NCBI RefSeq assembly: GCF_900106835.1
Contig: NZ_FNNR01000010.1
Location: 124,001 to 188,000, forward strand
Source of the DNA: Arthrobacter sp. cf158
GTDB lineage: Bacteria; Actinomycetota; Actinomycetes; Actinomycetales; Micrococcaceae
Direction of reading: 5' to 3'
DNA length: 64,000 bases
Position 1 is the stretch's first letter, and every line of letters begins with the position of its first letter. Below, in pieces: positions 34,164-42,346 of the stretch. The translations under genes were made by a program, and so were the position numbers. The notes beneath the pieces were generated by a model that saw nothing but the letters and a program-made list of their open reading frames with translations, was not told the DNA's origin and did not search any database.

Positions 34164-35117
34164 TCAGGCGCTGAGAGTGAGGAAGGTGGCCGGGTTGTCC
34201 ACGAAGATCGTCCTGATGGCGTCTTCTTCCAAGCCGGCTTTGCGGAGGTCCGGGATGAGGTCCTCGAAGATGTAGTTCACGGTGTGGCCCTTCACGCCGG
34301 CCCACCCGAGCGGGCTGCAGTTGGCGTCGGCACCGGCCAGGGCCTTGTCCAGATGGCCTGCGTTGAGGAAGCGGAGGAAGTGGTCCAGGCGTTCCTGCCT
34401 GGGGCGGGCCCAGAAGGGAGGGTCTTCCAGCTCGGTCTCGTAACCGAAGGTGTCGAATCCCACCCGGCCTCCTTGCTCCGCGATCCAGGTGTCCCGCGTG
34501 TTTTCGGCGTTCACACCGTCGTCGACGTGTCCGAAGAGGACGCGGTCCAGCGGCAATCCTTCCTCCTGGAAAATGGCAATGGCATTCTCGGCATCTATGG
34601 CCAGATGCGTCAGAACAGGGGCTCCGGTCTGGATGGCTGCGCGCGCGGCCGCCCGGTAGATCCGCTTGTCCAGGTCCGTCATGCGACCACCGCGGCTGAC
34701 GCCCACCTTGATGACGCCGGCGCGGCTGCCCGTGGTGCCGATGCCCACACTGATCTCGTGAATGAATACCTTGGCCAGGTAGTCCACCGAAGCGCGGGCA
34801 AAATGCGGCAGGGCGGTGTCTCCGCCCACGAAGCCAGTGCAGGCAACAATGTGGACTCCGGTCTTGGCGGACAGCGACTTGTAGTAGTCAACGTCGCGGC
34901 CGTTGCAGATGCCGGTGGCATCCACGAAGGTGCCGCCACCGTACTCGTGGAAGGCGCGGAGTTTGGGTACCGTCTCCGCGTATCGTTCCTCCGGCGTCTT
35001 CCACCAGGTGGTATCCAGCTCGCTGCCGGGCATGCCGTATCCGATGTGCTCGTGGATGGCCACGAGTCCCAGCTCTTCAGCCGGGATGGTTCCCAGCACT
35101 GTATTTACTTTTGACAC
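34164..35117 (-). CDS. Phosphotriesterase-family metal-dependent hydrolase (intact active site)
   Basis: A 317-residue amidohydrolase-fold protein with every metal ligand of the phosphotriesterase family: His 22 and His 24 in IHEH, the carboxylated Lys 137 in GVIKVG, His 171, His 197 and Asp 264. Relatives hydrolyse lactones, phosphotriesters or other esters; lactonase activity is the commonest. It lies 14 bases downstream of a homologue that has lost most of these residues. Both begin with a related segment (LGTIPAEELGLVAIHEH here, LGPVPAHELGVTAVHEA there), so they are ancient duplicates. Confidence 0.88.
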   Translation of the reverse strand: MSKVNTVLGTIPAEELGLVAIHEHIGYGMPGSELDTTWWKTPEERYAETVPKLRAFHEYGGGTFVDATGICNGRDVDYYKSLSAKTGVHIVACTGFVGGDTALPHFARASVDYLAKVFIHEISVGIGTTGSRAGVIKVGVSRGGRMTDLDKRIYRAAARAAIQTGAPVLTHLAIDAENAIAIFQEEGLPLDRVLFGHVDDGVNAENTRDTWIAEQGGRVGFDTFGYETELEDPPFWARPRQERLDHFLRFLNAGHLDKALAGADANCSPLGWAGVKGHTVNYIFEDLIPDLRKAGLEEDAIRTIFVDNPATFLTLSA

Positions 35118-35131
35118 GTCTATTTCCCCCT

Positions 35132-36142
35132 TCAGGAATGTGTGAGGAGTTCGCGGGTGTTGTCCACCAGGATCCGGTGGGCATCCTCGTCGCTGAGGCC
35201 CTGTTGCTTGAGGAACGGCACGAACGTTGACAGGACGTGGCTGAACGGGAGGTGGTACTCCGGCAGCCCCTTGGCCACGCCGATGGCATTGCTGGAGAGG
35301 ATGATCCGGTGGCTGTGGCCTGCGTTGACGAGTTCCATGACCAGGCTCGTCCGTTGGGCATCGTTGATGTAGTTGGGGTGGTCGTTGAGGCCCACGTGGT
35401 CCAAGCCGACGAACGCTCCGCGCTTGGCTACTTCCAATGCGGCACCATCGGCATCCGCACGGTCCAGCCCGCCCACCAGCACGCGCCCGGCAGGCAACCC
35501 CTCGTCCAGGACGATGCCCAAGTCATGCAGGGCATCGGCCCCATAGCGAATGGACAGCGGCACCCCGGTGTCCAGGGCGGCCCTCGCTGCGCCCCGGAAC
35601 AAGCTCTCCTCCGTGGGAGTCATTCCGTTGGGGTCAGCCGTTGTGGTCACGAGCCCGGCGGGTCCCCGGCGCTCCACCCGAGGCACCACCATGCCCTCGG
35701 TGATCTCCTTCCTGAAGAGCTCAGCGAACTTTTCTGCGGGCCATGGCGTGGGTGGATTTGTCTGGGGAGTGAGGAAGTAGCCGCCCAACATCTCTTCGGG
35801 ACCCATGCCGGTGGAGGCGATGATGTGCACGCCAGTGGCGCGGGAGAGTGCCTCGTAGAGGTTCACGTCCCGGCCGTGGAACATGCCGGTGCTGTCCACG
35901 ATGGTCCGGCCGCCGTGTTCGCGGAAATCCCGGAGCTTGGCCGCCAGGACCTCGAAGATCTCCGCCCGATCAATGGCGATATCCGGCGCGAACTGGGCTC
36001 CGGGGACCACGGAAAGCAACGCTTCGTGGACGGCGGTGACGCCGAGTTCGTGGGCCGGCACGGGGCCGAGGACCGTAGTGACGGTCTCATGGACTGTCGT
36101 GGCGACGGCTGCCGACACATCGACGGAAAGTGGGTAGATCAC
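35132..36142 (-). CDS. Phosphotriesterase-like protein lacking the metal site (probable pseudoenzyme)
   Basis: A 336-residue homologue of the next gene. By position against that protein, only His 39 is retained. The second His becomes Ala 41, the carboxylated Lys becomes Thr 166, the next His pair become Arg 199 and Gly 225, and the catalytic Asp becomes Asn 285. The fold-defining stretches (STGMFHGRDVNLYEALS, ATGVHIIAST) are well kept, so the gene is not decaying. It is first in the operon. The GTG start at 36142 follows GGGAG by 7 bases. It may stabilise or regulate its intact partner or bind the substrate; this is inference. Confidence 0.85.
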   Translation of the reverse strand: MIYPLSVDVSAAVATTVHETVTTVLGPVPAHELGVTAVHEALLSVVPGAQFAPDIAIDRAEIFEVLAAKLRDFREHGGRTIVDSTGMFHGRDVNLYEALSRATGVHIIASTGMGPEEMLGGYFLTPQTNPPTPWPAEKFAELFRKEITEGMVVPRVERRGPAGLVTTTADPNGMTPTEESLFRGAARAALDTGVPLSIRYGADALHDLGIVLDEGLPAGRVLVGGLDRADADGAALEVAKRGAFVGLDHVGLNDHPNYINDAQRTSLVMELVNAGHSHRIILSSNAIGVAKGLPEYHLPFSHVLSTFVPFLKQQGLSDEDAHRILVDNTRELLTHS

Positions 36143-36196
36143 TGGCTTCTCCCTTGAAGTCCTGGGTGCTGATGTGCAGTCAGCATCACACAAATC

Positions 36197-36241
36197 TTTA
36201 CACAGTGTCAAAGAATTAATCTCAACGTATATCTCTTGACA
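36197..36241. promoter_or_regulatory. Shared divergent control region with a 15-bp palindrome
   Basis: The 176 bases between the two operons contain TTTACACAGTGTCAA (36197-36211), a palindrome with one mismatched pair around a central A. A -35-like TTGACA lies at 36236-36241 for the rightward operon. On the minus strand TTGAGA (36221-36226 complement) and TGTAAA suggest a leftward promoter that runs through the palindrome. One repressor here could control both operons; the TetR protein at 40668 is the natural candidate. -10 elements are weak, so positions are approximate. Confidence 0.5.
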
Positions 36242-36318
36242 TGACGTAAAGTTTGCATCCAGACTGTGAGCGAAAGCACTCCATTCCACAATCGACCCGA
36301 AACAAGGGAGTTTCATCG

Positions 36319-38043
36319 ATGAGCCAGACCATTTCAGTGTCGAGCCGCGGCTCCGTGCCAGCCACCTTTGTGGCCGCCTACAGCGCAGTTACCCTCGCCC
36401 AAATCACCAACGCCCTACCAGGCGCGCTCAACGGAACGTTCGCCGTCGAGTTCCAAACATCCGGTGCAGGACTGACCTGGATCGCCGGCATGTTCATGAT
36501 GGGGATCGTTGTCTTCGAGCTCAGCTGGGGACTCCTGGGTGACCTCTTCGGGCGCAAGAAGTTGCTGTACGCCGGAGCCGGGCTCAGCGTCCTGGGGTCC
36601 GTCGTGGCGGCCACTGCCACCACCACAGGGATGATGATCGCGGCTCAGGCAATCGGCGGCATCGGGGCAGGCATCCTGTTCCCCATTTCGCTGTCCATGC
36701 TGGCCGCCATCACTCCCGATCACAGGGCCCGGGCCAAAGCAATCGCCACCTGGGCAGGTTTCCTGTCCCTCGGTGCCGTCATCTCGCCCCTGCTGGCCGG
36801 GTTCACGGCGCAGTTCTTCACCGTTCCCGGCGCCACCGCAAGCCAACCCAACGCCTTCAGCGGGTGGCGCGTGGCCTACCTGGCAGCTGCAGTGATCGCC
36901 GTCATCGTCTTCCTCGTTTCCCTCCGGGCCAAGGATTCCGCGGCCGCCAAGGGACGCGCGCTGGACCTGCCTGGCCAAATCACCTTGGCTTTGGGACTCA
37001 TTGCCGTGCTGTTCGCCACCGTCCAGGCAGTTGACGCCGGCTTCGGTGCCATAGAGGTGGTGGCCAGTTACGTGGTGGGCGGCATCCTGCTGACGGCCTT
37101 CGTCATCATCGAGATGCGCACAGAGCAGCCCCTCATCCATCTCTCCCTATTCAAGAACAGCGCCTACTCCATCACGGGCATCGTTGCGGTCACCGGCATG
37201 TTTGCGTTCCTCGCCATCTGCTACAGCACCAGCGTCGCCGTAGGTGGCCTCGCGCTCGCCGAGGCGTGGAAAGTGGGCGTGCTGTTCGTCTTCATCCAGG
37301 GCCCGGCCTTCGTCCTCATCCCCGTGGTGGGATGGCTCATTCACCACGTGGCTCCGCGCTGGGCGCTCACCGGTGGGTTCGCCTTCATGGCGGTCTCCGG
37401 TTTCTGGTTGTCCACTTTCACGCTCGGCACGCCCGAAGCCTTCGGCGGCACAGCCTGGACCGCGTTCATTCCGCCGCTCCTGCTGCTGGGGATCGGGTTC
37501 GCCCTCACGGTAGGTTCCATTACCGCCGTCGCCATCAATACCGTGCAGCCGCAGCACATTGGCATGGCCTCGGCCACCACCAACCTCCTGCGCGATCTCG
37601 GCTTCGCGCTGGGTCCGGTCATCGGCTCGGCCATCGCCTTCGGAGTGGGCGCCTCGGCCTTCGCAGCTCCGCTTAACAGGATCCTCGGCGGTACGGGGCT
37701 GCCCGCAGATGCCGTGGCCGGTCTGGCCCATGTGCCGCCGCTTGGCTATCTCTCCGGATGGGACGGCGTGGTGGGCCAAGCCTCCGGCGAGGCAGCAGCT
37801 GCGGGCGCTTCCGGCCAGGCCGTGGACGGGATGACCCAGGCCCTGGCCTCTGTCCAGCAACAGATCCAGGGCGTTGCCGGAACCTCGCTGGGCGAAGGCT
37901 TCCACGTCGTCTACCTCGTGGCCGCCATTGCTGCCACGGTTTCGGCCCTCCTGACCGTCTTCATCTCCTCCAAGTCGGCGGCACCGGCGCCGGCCGCTGC
38001 CGCCGCTCCAGCCGAGACAACCACGTCCGAACCCGCGATCTGA
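36319..38043 (+). CDS. MFS transporter of the catabolic cluster
   Basis: A 574-residue DHA2-like major facilitator with about fourteen spans. Motif A is LLGDLFGRKK. An unusual Ala/Gly-rich soluble loop (about residues 490-530, with repeated GQA-type text) and an Ala/Pro-rich tail follow the main body. AAGGGAG lies 8 bases before the ATG at 36319. It is the first gene of the rightward operon with P450 13 bases behind it, so it probably imports the substrate or exports a product of this pathway. Direction cannot be told from sequence. Confidence 0.88.
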   Translation: MSQTISVSSRGSVPATFVAAYSAVTLAQITNALPGALNGTFAVEFQTSGAGLTWIAGMFMMGIVVFELSWGLLGDLFGRKKLLYAGAGLSVLGSVVAATATTTGMMIAAQAIGGIGAGILFPISLSMLAAITPDHRARAKAIATWAGFLSLGAVISPLLAGFTAQFFTVPGATASQPNAFSGWRVAYLAAAVIAVIVFLVSLRAKDSAAAKGRALDLPGQITLALGLIAVLFATVQAVDAGFGAIEVVASYVVGGILLTAFVIIEMRTEQPLIHLSLFKNSAYSITGIVAVTGMFAFLAICYSTSVAVGGLALAEAWKVGVLFVFIQGPAFVLIPVVGWLIHHVAPRWALTGGFAFMAVSGFWLSTFTLGTPEAFGGTAWTAFIPPLLLLGIGFALTVGSITAVAINTVQPQHIGMASATTNLLRDLGFALGPVIGSAIAFGVGASAFAAPLNRILGGTGLPADAVAGLAHVPPLGYLSGWDGVVGQASGEAAAAGASGQAVDGMTQALASVQQQIQGVAGTSLGEGFHVVYLVAAIAATVSALLTVFISSKSAAPAPAAAAAPAETTTSEPAI

Positions 38044-38056
38044 AAGGGCCAACACC

Positions 38057-39229
38057 GTGACTGCTCCCACCGCATCAGACCTGGACATCTGGGACGATCA
38101 GCTCCTGATTGATCCCTACCCCGCTTACGCGAAACTGCGCGAACAGGGCGGCGTAGTCCACTTGCCCAAGAACCACCTCTACGTCATCACCCGTTATGAC
38201 GCCATCCGCGAAGTCCTCGGCGATCCCGCCACTTTCTCGTCCACGACCCTCGGATTCAATCCCATGGTGAACGACGCCCTCCAAGGCACCTCCCTGGCCT
38301 CCGATCCACCCACCCACACTCAGCTGAGGGCCACTTTGTCGGAGAACCTGACGCCACGGGCTCTCCGCGGCCTGAAAGTGGTGATCGACCAGAAAGCGGA
38401 CAAGCTCGTGGCGGAGCTTGTTGCCACCGGCAGTTTCGAGGCCATTGACTCGCTGGCACGCGCCTTCCCGCTGGAGATCGTGGCGGACCTCATCGGTTTC
38501 AACGGGCATGTTAAGGGCAACATGCTGCGCTGGGGCCAGGCTGCCATGCAGGTCATCGGGCCCATGAACCAGCGCACCCAGGAGAGCTTCCCCATCGCTG
38601 GTGAACTGTACGGCTGGTGCTCCTCCGTGACGGCCCAGGACCTTACCCCCGGCTCCATCGGCCGCGGGATCTTCGATGCCGAAGCGCGTGGAGACATCCC
38701 CCAGGGCTCCGCGGGGCACATCATCCACCAGTATCTTGGTGCCGGCGTGGACACTACCATCGCGTCCATCGGCAACATCGTGGCACTGTTCGGACGCCAC
38801 CCCGAGCAGCTGGAACGGCTCCGAGCGAAGCCCGAACTTGTCCCGGCGGCCTTCGCGGAGGTGCTGCGCTACTGGGCGCCCATCCACATCTGGGGCCGCA
38901 CCACCACGGTCCCAGTGGAGCTGGATGGCGTGACCATCCCTGCCGGAGCCCAGCTGGGCCTGCTCATCGGCGCCGGCAACCGTGATCCGAGGCACTACGA
39001 GAACCCCGACACCTTCGACATCACGCGCAACCCAGTGGACCACCTGTCCTTCGGCTACGGCCCTCATGGATGTGCAGGCCAGGGCCTTGCGAAACTCGAG
39101 GCCCACGCGATCATCGATGCCCTTGCCCGCCGTGTGCAAAGCCTGGAGCTGGGCCGCGAAGTCCGGGAAGCCAGCAACATTACCCGGAGCCACGAGCGGC
39201 TCCAGGTGCTGAAGGTGGTGGCCGCATGA
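38057..39229 (+). CDS. Cytochrome P450
   Basis: A 390-residue soluble bacterial P450. The heme-binding loop FGYGPHGCAGQ places the thiolate ligand at Cys 339. The oxygen-activation helix is YLGAGVDTTIAS, and the ExxR motif appears as EVLR. It would hydroxylate or dealkylate a hydrophobic substrate. The start is GTG. The ferredoxin gene begins inside its stop codon and the reductase gene follows, making a complete class I electron-transfer chain. The P450 subfamily is not recognised. Confidence 0.92.
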   Translation: MTAPTASDLDIWDDQLLIDPYPAYAKLREQGGVVHLPKNHLYVITRYDAIREVLGDPATFSSTTLGFNPMVNDALQGTSLASDPPTHTQLRATLSENLTPRALRGLKVVIDQKADKLVAELVATGSFEAIDSLARAFPLEIVADLIGFNGHVKGNMLRWGQAAMQVIGPMNQRTQESFPIAGELYGWCSSVTAQDLTPGSIGRGIFDAEARGDIPQGSAGHIIHQYLGAGVDTTIASIGNIVALFGRHPEQLERLRAKPELVPAAFAEVLRYWAPIHIWGRTTTVPVELDGVTIPAGAQLGLLIGAGNRDPRHYENPDTFDITRNPVDHLSFGYGPHGCAGQGLAKLEAHAIIDALARRVQSLELGREVREASNITRSHERLQVLKVVAA

Positions 39230-39420
39230 GGATCCACCTGGACCGTCCGCGCTGCGAAGGGCACGGACTTTGCGAGGAAGCCGCGCCCACGCTCATGCAC
39301 CTGGACGACGACGGCGAACTCCTGATCGACGCCCCGGACGTTGACGGGGCCGATCTCGACGCCGCTCAAGCCGCCGTCCGCGTCTGCCCGGTGGCAGCGC
39401 TCAGGTTGGAGGCGGCGTGA
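39226..39420 (+). CDS. P450-associated ferredoxin with CxxHxxC motif
   Basis: A 64-residue ferredoxin. The cluster ligands are in RCEGHGLC and VRVCPVAAL, giving Cys-x2-His-x2-Cys and a distant Cys-Pro. The His replaces the second Cys of ordinary [3Fe-4S] or [4Fe-4S] ferredoxins, a variant known from actinobacterial P450 partners. The ATG at 39226 overlaps the P450 stop by 4 bases and its stop overlaps the reductase start by 4 bases, so all three are made together. The longer open frame from 39070 lies inside the P450 gene. Confidence 0.9.
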   Translation: MRIHLDRPRCEGHGLCEEAAPTLMHLDDDGELLIDAPDVDGADLDAAQAAVRVCPVAALRLEAA

Positions 39421-40658
39421 CCACTGGCAAGGCAGCCCCCATGCGCCGGATCGTGGTGGTGGGGAATGGCATCGCAGGGCTCACTGCCTGCGACTCACTC
39501 CGGGCGGCAGGCTTTGACGGCGAACTCACCGTGGTGGGCGCCGAGCAGCATCAGCCGTACAGCCGCCCGGCGTTGTCCAAGGCGCTGCTGCACGGCGGCG
39601 AGGACAGCGTCACAGCGCATCAGCGCCCCGCGCCCGGCCACCAGGCCATCGAGCTGCTCGGTGTCGGCGTTACGGGTATGGACGTGGATGCCAGGCTGCT
39701 AACGCTCGACGACGGCGGGCAGCTTCCGTACGACGGCCTGGTCATCGCGTCCGGGGCCCGGGCGAAACGGCTCGCAGGTGATCCAGGGGGTGACAACGCA
39801 CGCGTATTCACCCTCCGCACCATCGAGGACGCCATCACCCTGAAAGAGCGCATCACTGGCCGCCCTTCCGTGATCGTGGTGGGTGGTGGGCCGCTCGGGA
39901 TGGAAATCGCCTCCGGCTGCCTTGACGCCGGGTGCCAGGTCACGATGGTCGCGAGCGGCCCGCCGCTGGCCCGTCATCTTGGCGGGCACCTGTCCGGCAT
40001 CTTCGTCGCAGCAGCCCTGCGGCGCGGGTTGAGGCTGGTCACCAGCGGCACAGCACGCCTGATGGGAACAAACGAACACTCACCGCACGACGCCGGTGCC
40101 CGGGTGGCTCTGGCGGATGGCACCGAACTGGGGGCTGACATTGTGGTGGCCGCCATCGGTGATGAGCCCAACGTCGGCTGGCTGACCGGCTCGGGTCTCT
40201 TGGAGGGAGGGGCTTTGCGCGTGGACTCCCGGGGCCGCCTCCGGCCGGACATTGTCGCCGCGGGCGACGTCGCGTACTTCCCAACACGGCTCGGGCTACG
40301 GCGGGTCCCGCTGTGGACGAGCGCCATTGACCAAGCCAAGGTCGCCGCCGTCGGACTTCTTCGAGGTGACGCCGCGCCGGAGGGTGACCTTCAGCCCTAT
40401 TTCTGGACTGAGGGCTTCGGTTTGTCGCTCAAGGCGGTGGGCTTCACTCCAGTGGAGGGTGCCCCGGACTATTGCGACCCAGGCGGTGACCCGGAGTCGT
40501 TGCTCATGAGCTGGTACGGCAGCGGCGGTCCGGCCGGGGCGGGCAATCCGGGTACCGCGGCGGCCATCAATTACCGGATACCCATCCCGAAACTCCGCGC
40601 ATTGGCGAACAAAGGACCAGGAGTCCTTCGGCCGGGAGAGGCGGCCTTGCCCCGATAG
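39417..40658 (+). CDS. FAD-dependent ferredoxin reductase
   Basis: A 413-residue NAD(P)H reductase of the putidaredoxin-reductase type. The FAD fold is IVVVGNGIAGLTACDSL, the NAD fold VIVVGGGPLGMEIASGC, and VAAGDVAYFP is the late FAD-contact motif. It would pass electrons through the ferredoxin to the P450. The GTG start overlaps the ferredoxin stop by 4 bases. An ATG 24 bases downstream is an alternative start closer to the FAD motif. Its stop codon forms part of a -10-like TAGGAT for the next gene. Confidence 0.9.
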   Translation: MTTGKAAPMRRIVVVGNGIAGLTACDSLRAAGFDGELTVVGAEQHQPYSRPALSKALLHGGEDSVTAHQRPAPGHQAIELLGVGVTGMDVDARLLTLDDGGQLPYDGLVIASGARAKRLAGDPGGDNARVFTLRTIEDAITLKERITGRPSVIVVGGGPLGMEIASGCLDAGCQVTMVASGPPLARHLGGHLSGIFVAAALRRGLRLVTSGTARLMGTNEHSPHDAGARVALADGTELGADIVVAAIGDEPNVGWLTGSGLLEGGALRVDSRGRLRPDIVAAGDVAYFPTRLGLRRVPLWTSAIDQAKVAAVGLLRGDAAPEGDLQPYFWTEGFGLSLKAVGFTPVEGAPDYCDPGGDPESLLMSWYGSGGPAGAGNPGTAAAINYRIPIPKLRALANKGPGVLRPGEAALPR

Positions 40659-40667
40659 GATTGGGCC

Positions 40668-41282
40668 ATGTCCTCACTGCGCGAAGCCCAGAAGCAGCTG
40701 ACCCGCGACACCATTATTGACCGTGCGCTGGAGCTCTTCACCCACAAGGGTTATGCCGCCACCACCATTGATGAGATCGCTGCTGCCGCCGGTACAACAC
40801 GCGTGACGTTCTACGCGTACTACCCCACGCGCAGTGATCTGATGAAGGACTTCATGGCACGCGTGAACACGGTCCTGGACCGTGCCAATGGTCCGGACAG
40901 CGCGTCCACCGCAGCCGATTTGGTGGACGTGGTGTGCTCGGGCGAGCTGCCCGGAATCCTGGCCTGGCTGGAATCCCGTGCTGCGCTGTGGCCCGTCTTC
41001 CGCCCCTACCTCGACGTCCTGGACGAAGCCGCGGCGGTGGACCGTGAAGTGCGGACGCTGGTGGAGGGGTGGCACGAGGAAGTCATCTCAGACCTTGTTC
41101 GCGGCATGGAACTGGCCGGCCGGTTCCCTGAGGAAACGCGGCACATCCGGGGGACGCTTGCCTTTACCCAGCTGGACTACGTGGCCACCCTCTGGACGCG
41201 CCGGAAGATGGAGCCCAACCGTGAACATGCCTTGGAAGTCCTGGCGGATGCCTGGTTCCATTTGTTGTGCGACGAGCGCTGA
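40668..41282 (+). CDS. TetR-family regulator of the P450 cluster
   Basis: A 204-residue TetR protein with an N-terminal HTH (KGYAATTIDEIAAAAGTTRVTFYAYYPTRSDL) and a ligand-binding C-terminal domain. It follows the reductase by 9 bases, so it can be read through from the operon. TAGGAT (40656-40661), overlapping the reductase stop, also ends 6 bases before its ATG and could drive a separate leaderless transcript. It probably binds the palindrome in the divergent control region and responds to the pathway substrate; both points are inferred from position. Confidence 0.88.
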   Translation: MSSLREAQKQLTRDTIIDRALELFTHKGYAATTIDEIAAAAGTTRVTFYAYYPTRSDLMKDFMARVNTVLDRANGPDSASTAADLVDVVCSGELPGILAWLESRAALWPVFRPYLDVLDEAAAVDREVRTLVEGWHEEVISDLVRGMELAGRFPEETRHIRGTLAFTQLDYVATLWTRRKMEPNREHALEVLADAWFHLLCDER

Positions 41283-41319
41283 AACTCCAGTAGCGCTGAA
41301 AACCTCATACCGCTGAAAT

Positions 41320-42156
41320 CTAGTACAGGAAGATCGGCAGCCACTCCCGGTTGTGTGCGTGGACCAGCGCCAGGAACAGCACAAAGTCGAAAAGCAGGTG
41401 CACGGACACCACATAGGTGAATGACTTGGTGAGTTTGAAGGTGTACCCCTGCAAGAGCGCGAACGGGAACGTCAGCAGCGGACCCCACGACTGGTAGCCG
41501 ATCTCCCACAGGAATGACGAGAACACCACGGCTTGCAGGAGGTTGGCCAGCCAGTCGGGGAAGTGTTGGCGCAGCAGGGTGAACGTGGTGCAGATGAAGA
41601 ACAGCTCGTCCCAAATTCCCACGGCGTTAACGCCCAGGAAGAGCCGCCAGAAGACCTCGGGATCGGAAGCATCCGGCCAGTTTTGGTAGACCCCCGTGCT
41701 GATCAGGTACACCGGCAGGATGAAGTAGCCCAGCGCTACGACGCCCATGAGGTACAGTTTTGCGGCCAGCGGCCATTTACGGCCCGTATTCACCGGGAAC
41801 CTGATGATGTCTTCACGGTAAACGAAGCGGGACACCAGCCAAGGAACCAGTACAGCCAGCGCCAAGGCTCCGCCCATGAGTGCCATGTGTTCGGTGCTCA
41901 GGTCCGCATTGAGTGGAACCAGGCTGAAGATGGTCATGCCTGCCGCGATCAGGGCCAGGTGCCGCATCAGACGCAGGTCAATGACGGCGGCAGTGACCAC
42001 GCTTGTGGCCAGGAGGCCGTATCCCAGCAGTTCGTTGCCCGGCGTCCTGAGAGGTAACGATGCGAAGAGTGGCACGCCGGACAAGGAAAGCAGCAGGGCG
42101 GGCAGCAGTTTCCAGCTGAGTGCGGTCCGGGGTGCGTCCGTCGAAAGGGAGGTCAC
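41320..42156 (-). CDS. CPBP-like intramembrane protein
   Basis: A 278-residue membrane protein with about eight spans. IWDELFFICTTFTLLRQHFP resembles motif 1 of CPBP (Abi) intramembrane glutamic proteases, though with a single Glu where EE is usual, and SVHLLFDFVLF resembles the third motif with its His. Such proteins process prenylated or other membrane proteins, or act in bacteriocin self-immunity. The altered motif 1 leaves activity doubtful. The GTG start at 42156 has only a poorly spaced ribosome site, so the true start may differ. Confidence 0.65.
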   Translation of the reverse strand: MTSLSTDAPRTALSWKLLPALLLSLSGVPLFASLPLRTPGNELLGYGLLATSVVTAAVIDLRLMRHLALIAAGMTIFSLVPLNADLSTEHMALMGGALALAVLVPWLVSRFVYREDIIRFPVNTGRKWPLAAKLYLMGVVALGYFILPVYLISTGVYQNWPDASDPEVFWRLFLGVNAVGIWDELFFICTTFTLLRQHFPDWLANLLQAVVFSSFLWEIGYQSWGPLLTFPFALLQGYTFKLTKSFTYVVSVHLLFDFVLFLALVHAHNREWLPIFLY

Positions 42157-42346
42157 CTCTCAAGCATCTCAGGGGTAGTGCCCCAGCGACACAGTTTTCC
42201 GTGCTGGGGAACTTCCGTGCCGGAGGCGCGTCCGGCATGAAGGGGGCCTTGAGCTTTCTCTGTTAGATTCGTGACAGTGCCCACACTTTTGTGGGCGGGC
42301 AGTTGTCTGGCATAGCCAGCGGGGGACACACATAAAGGAATAGCCG

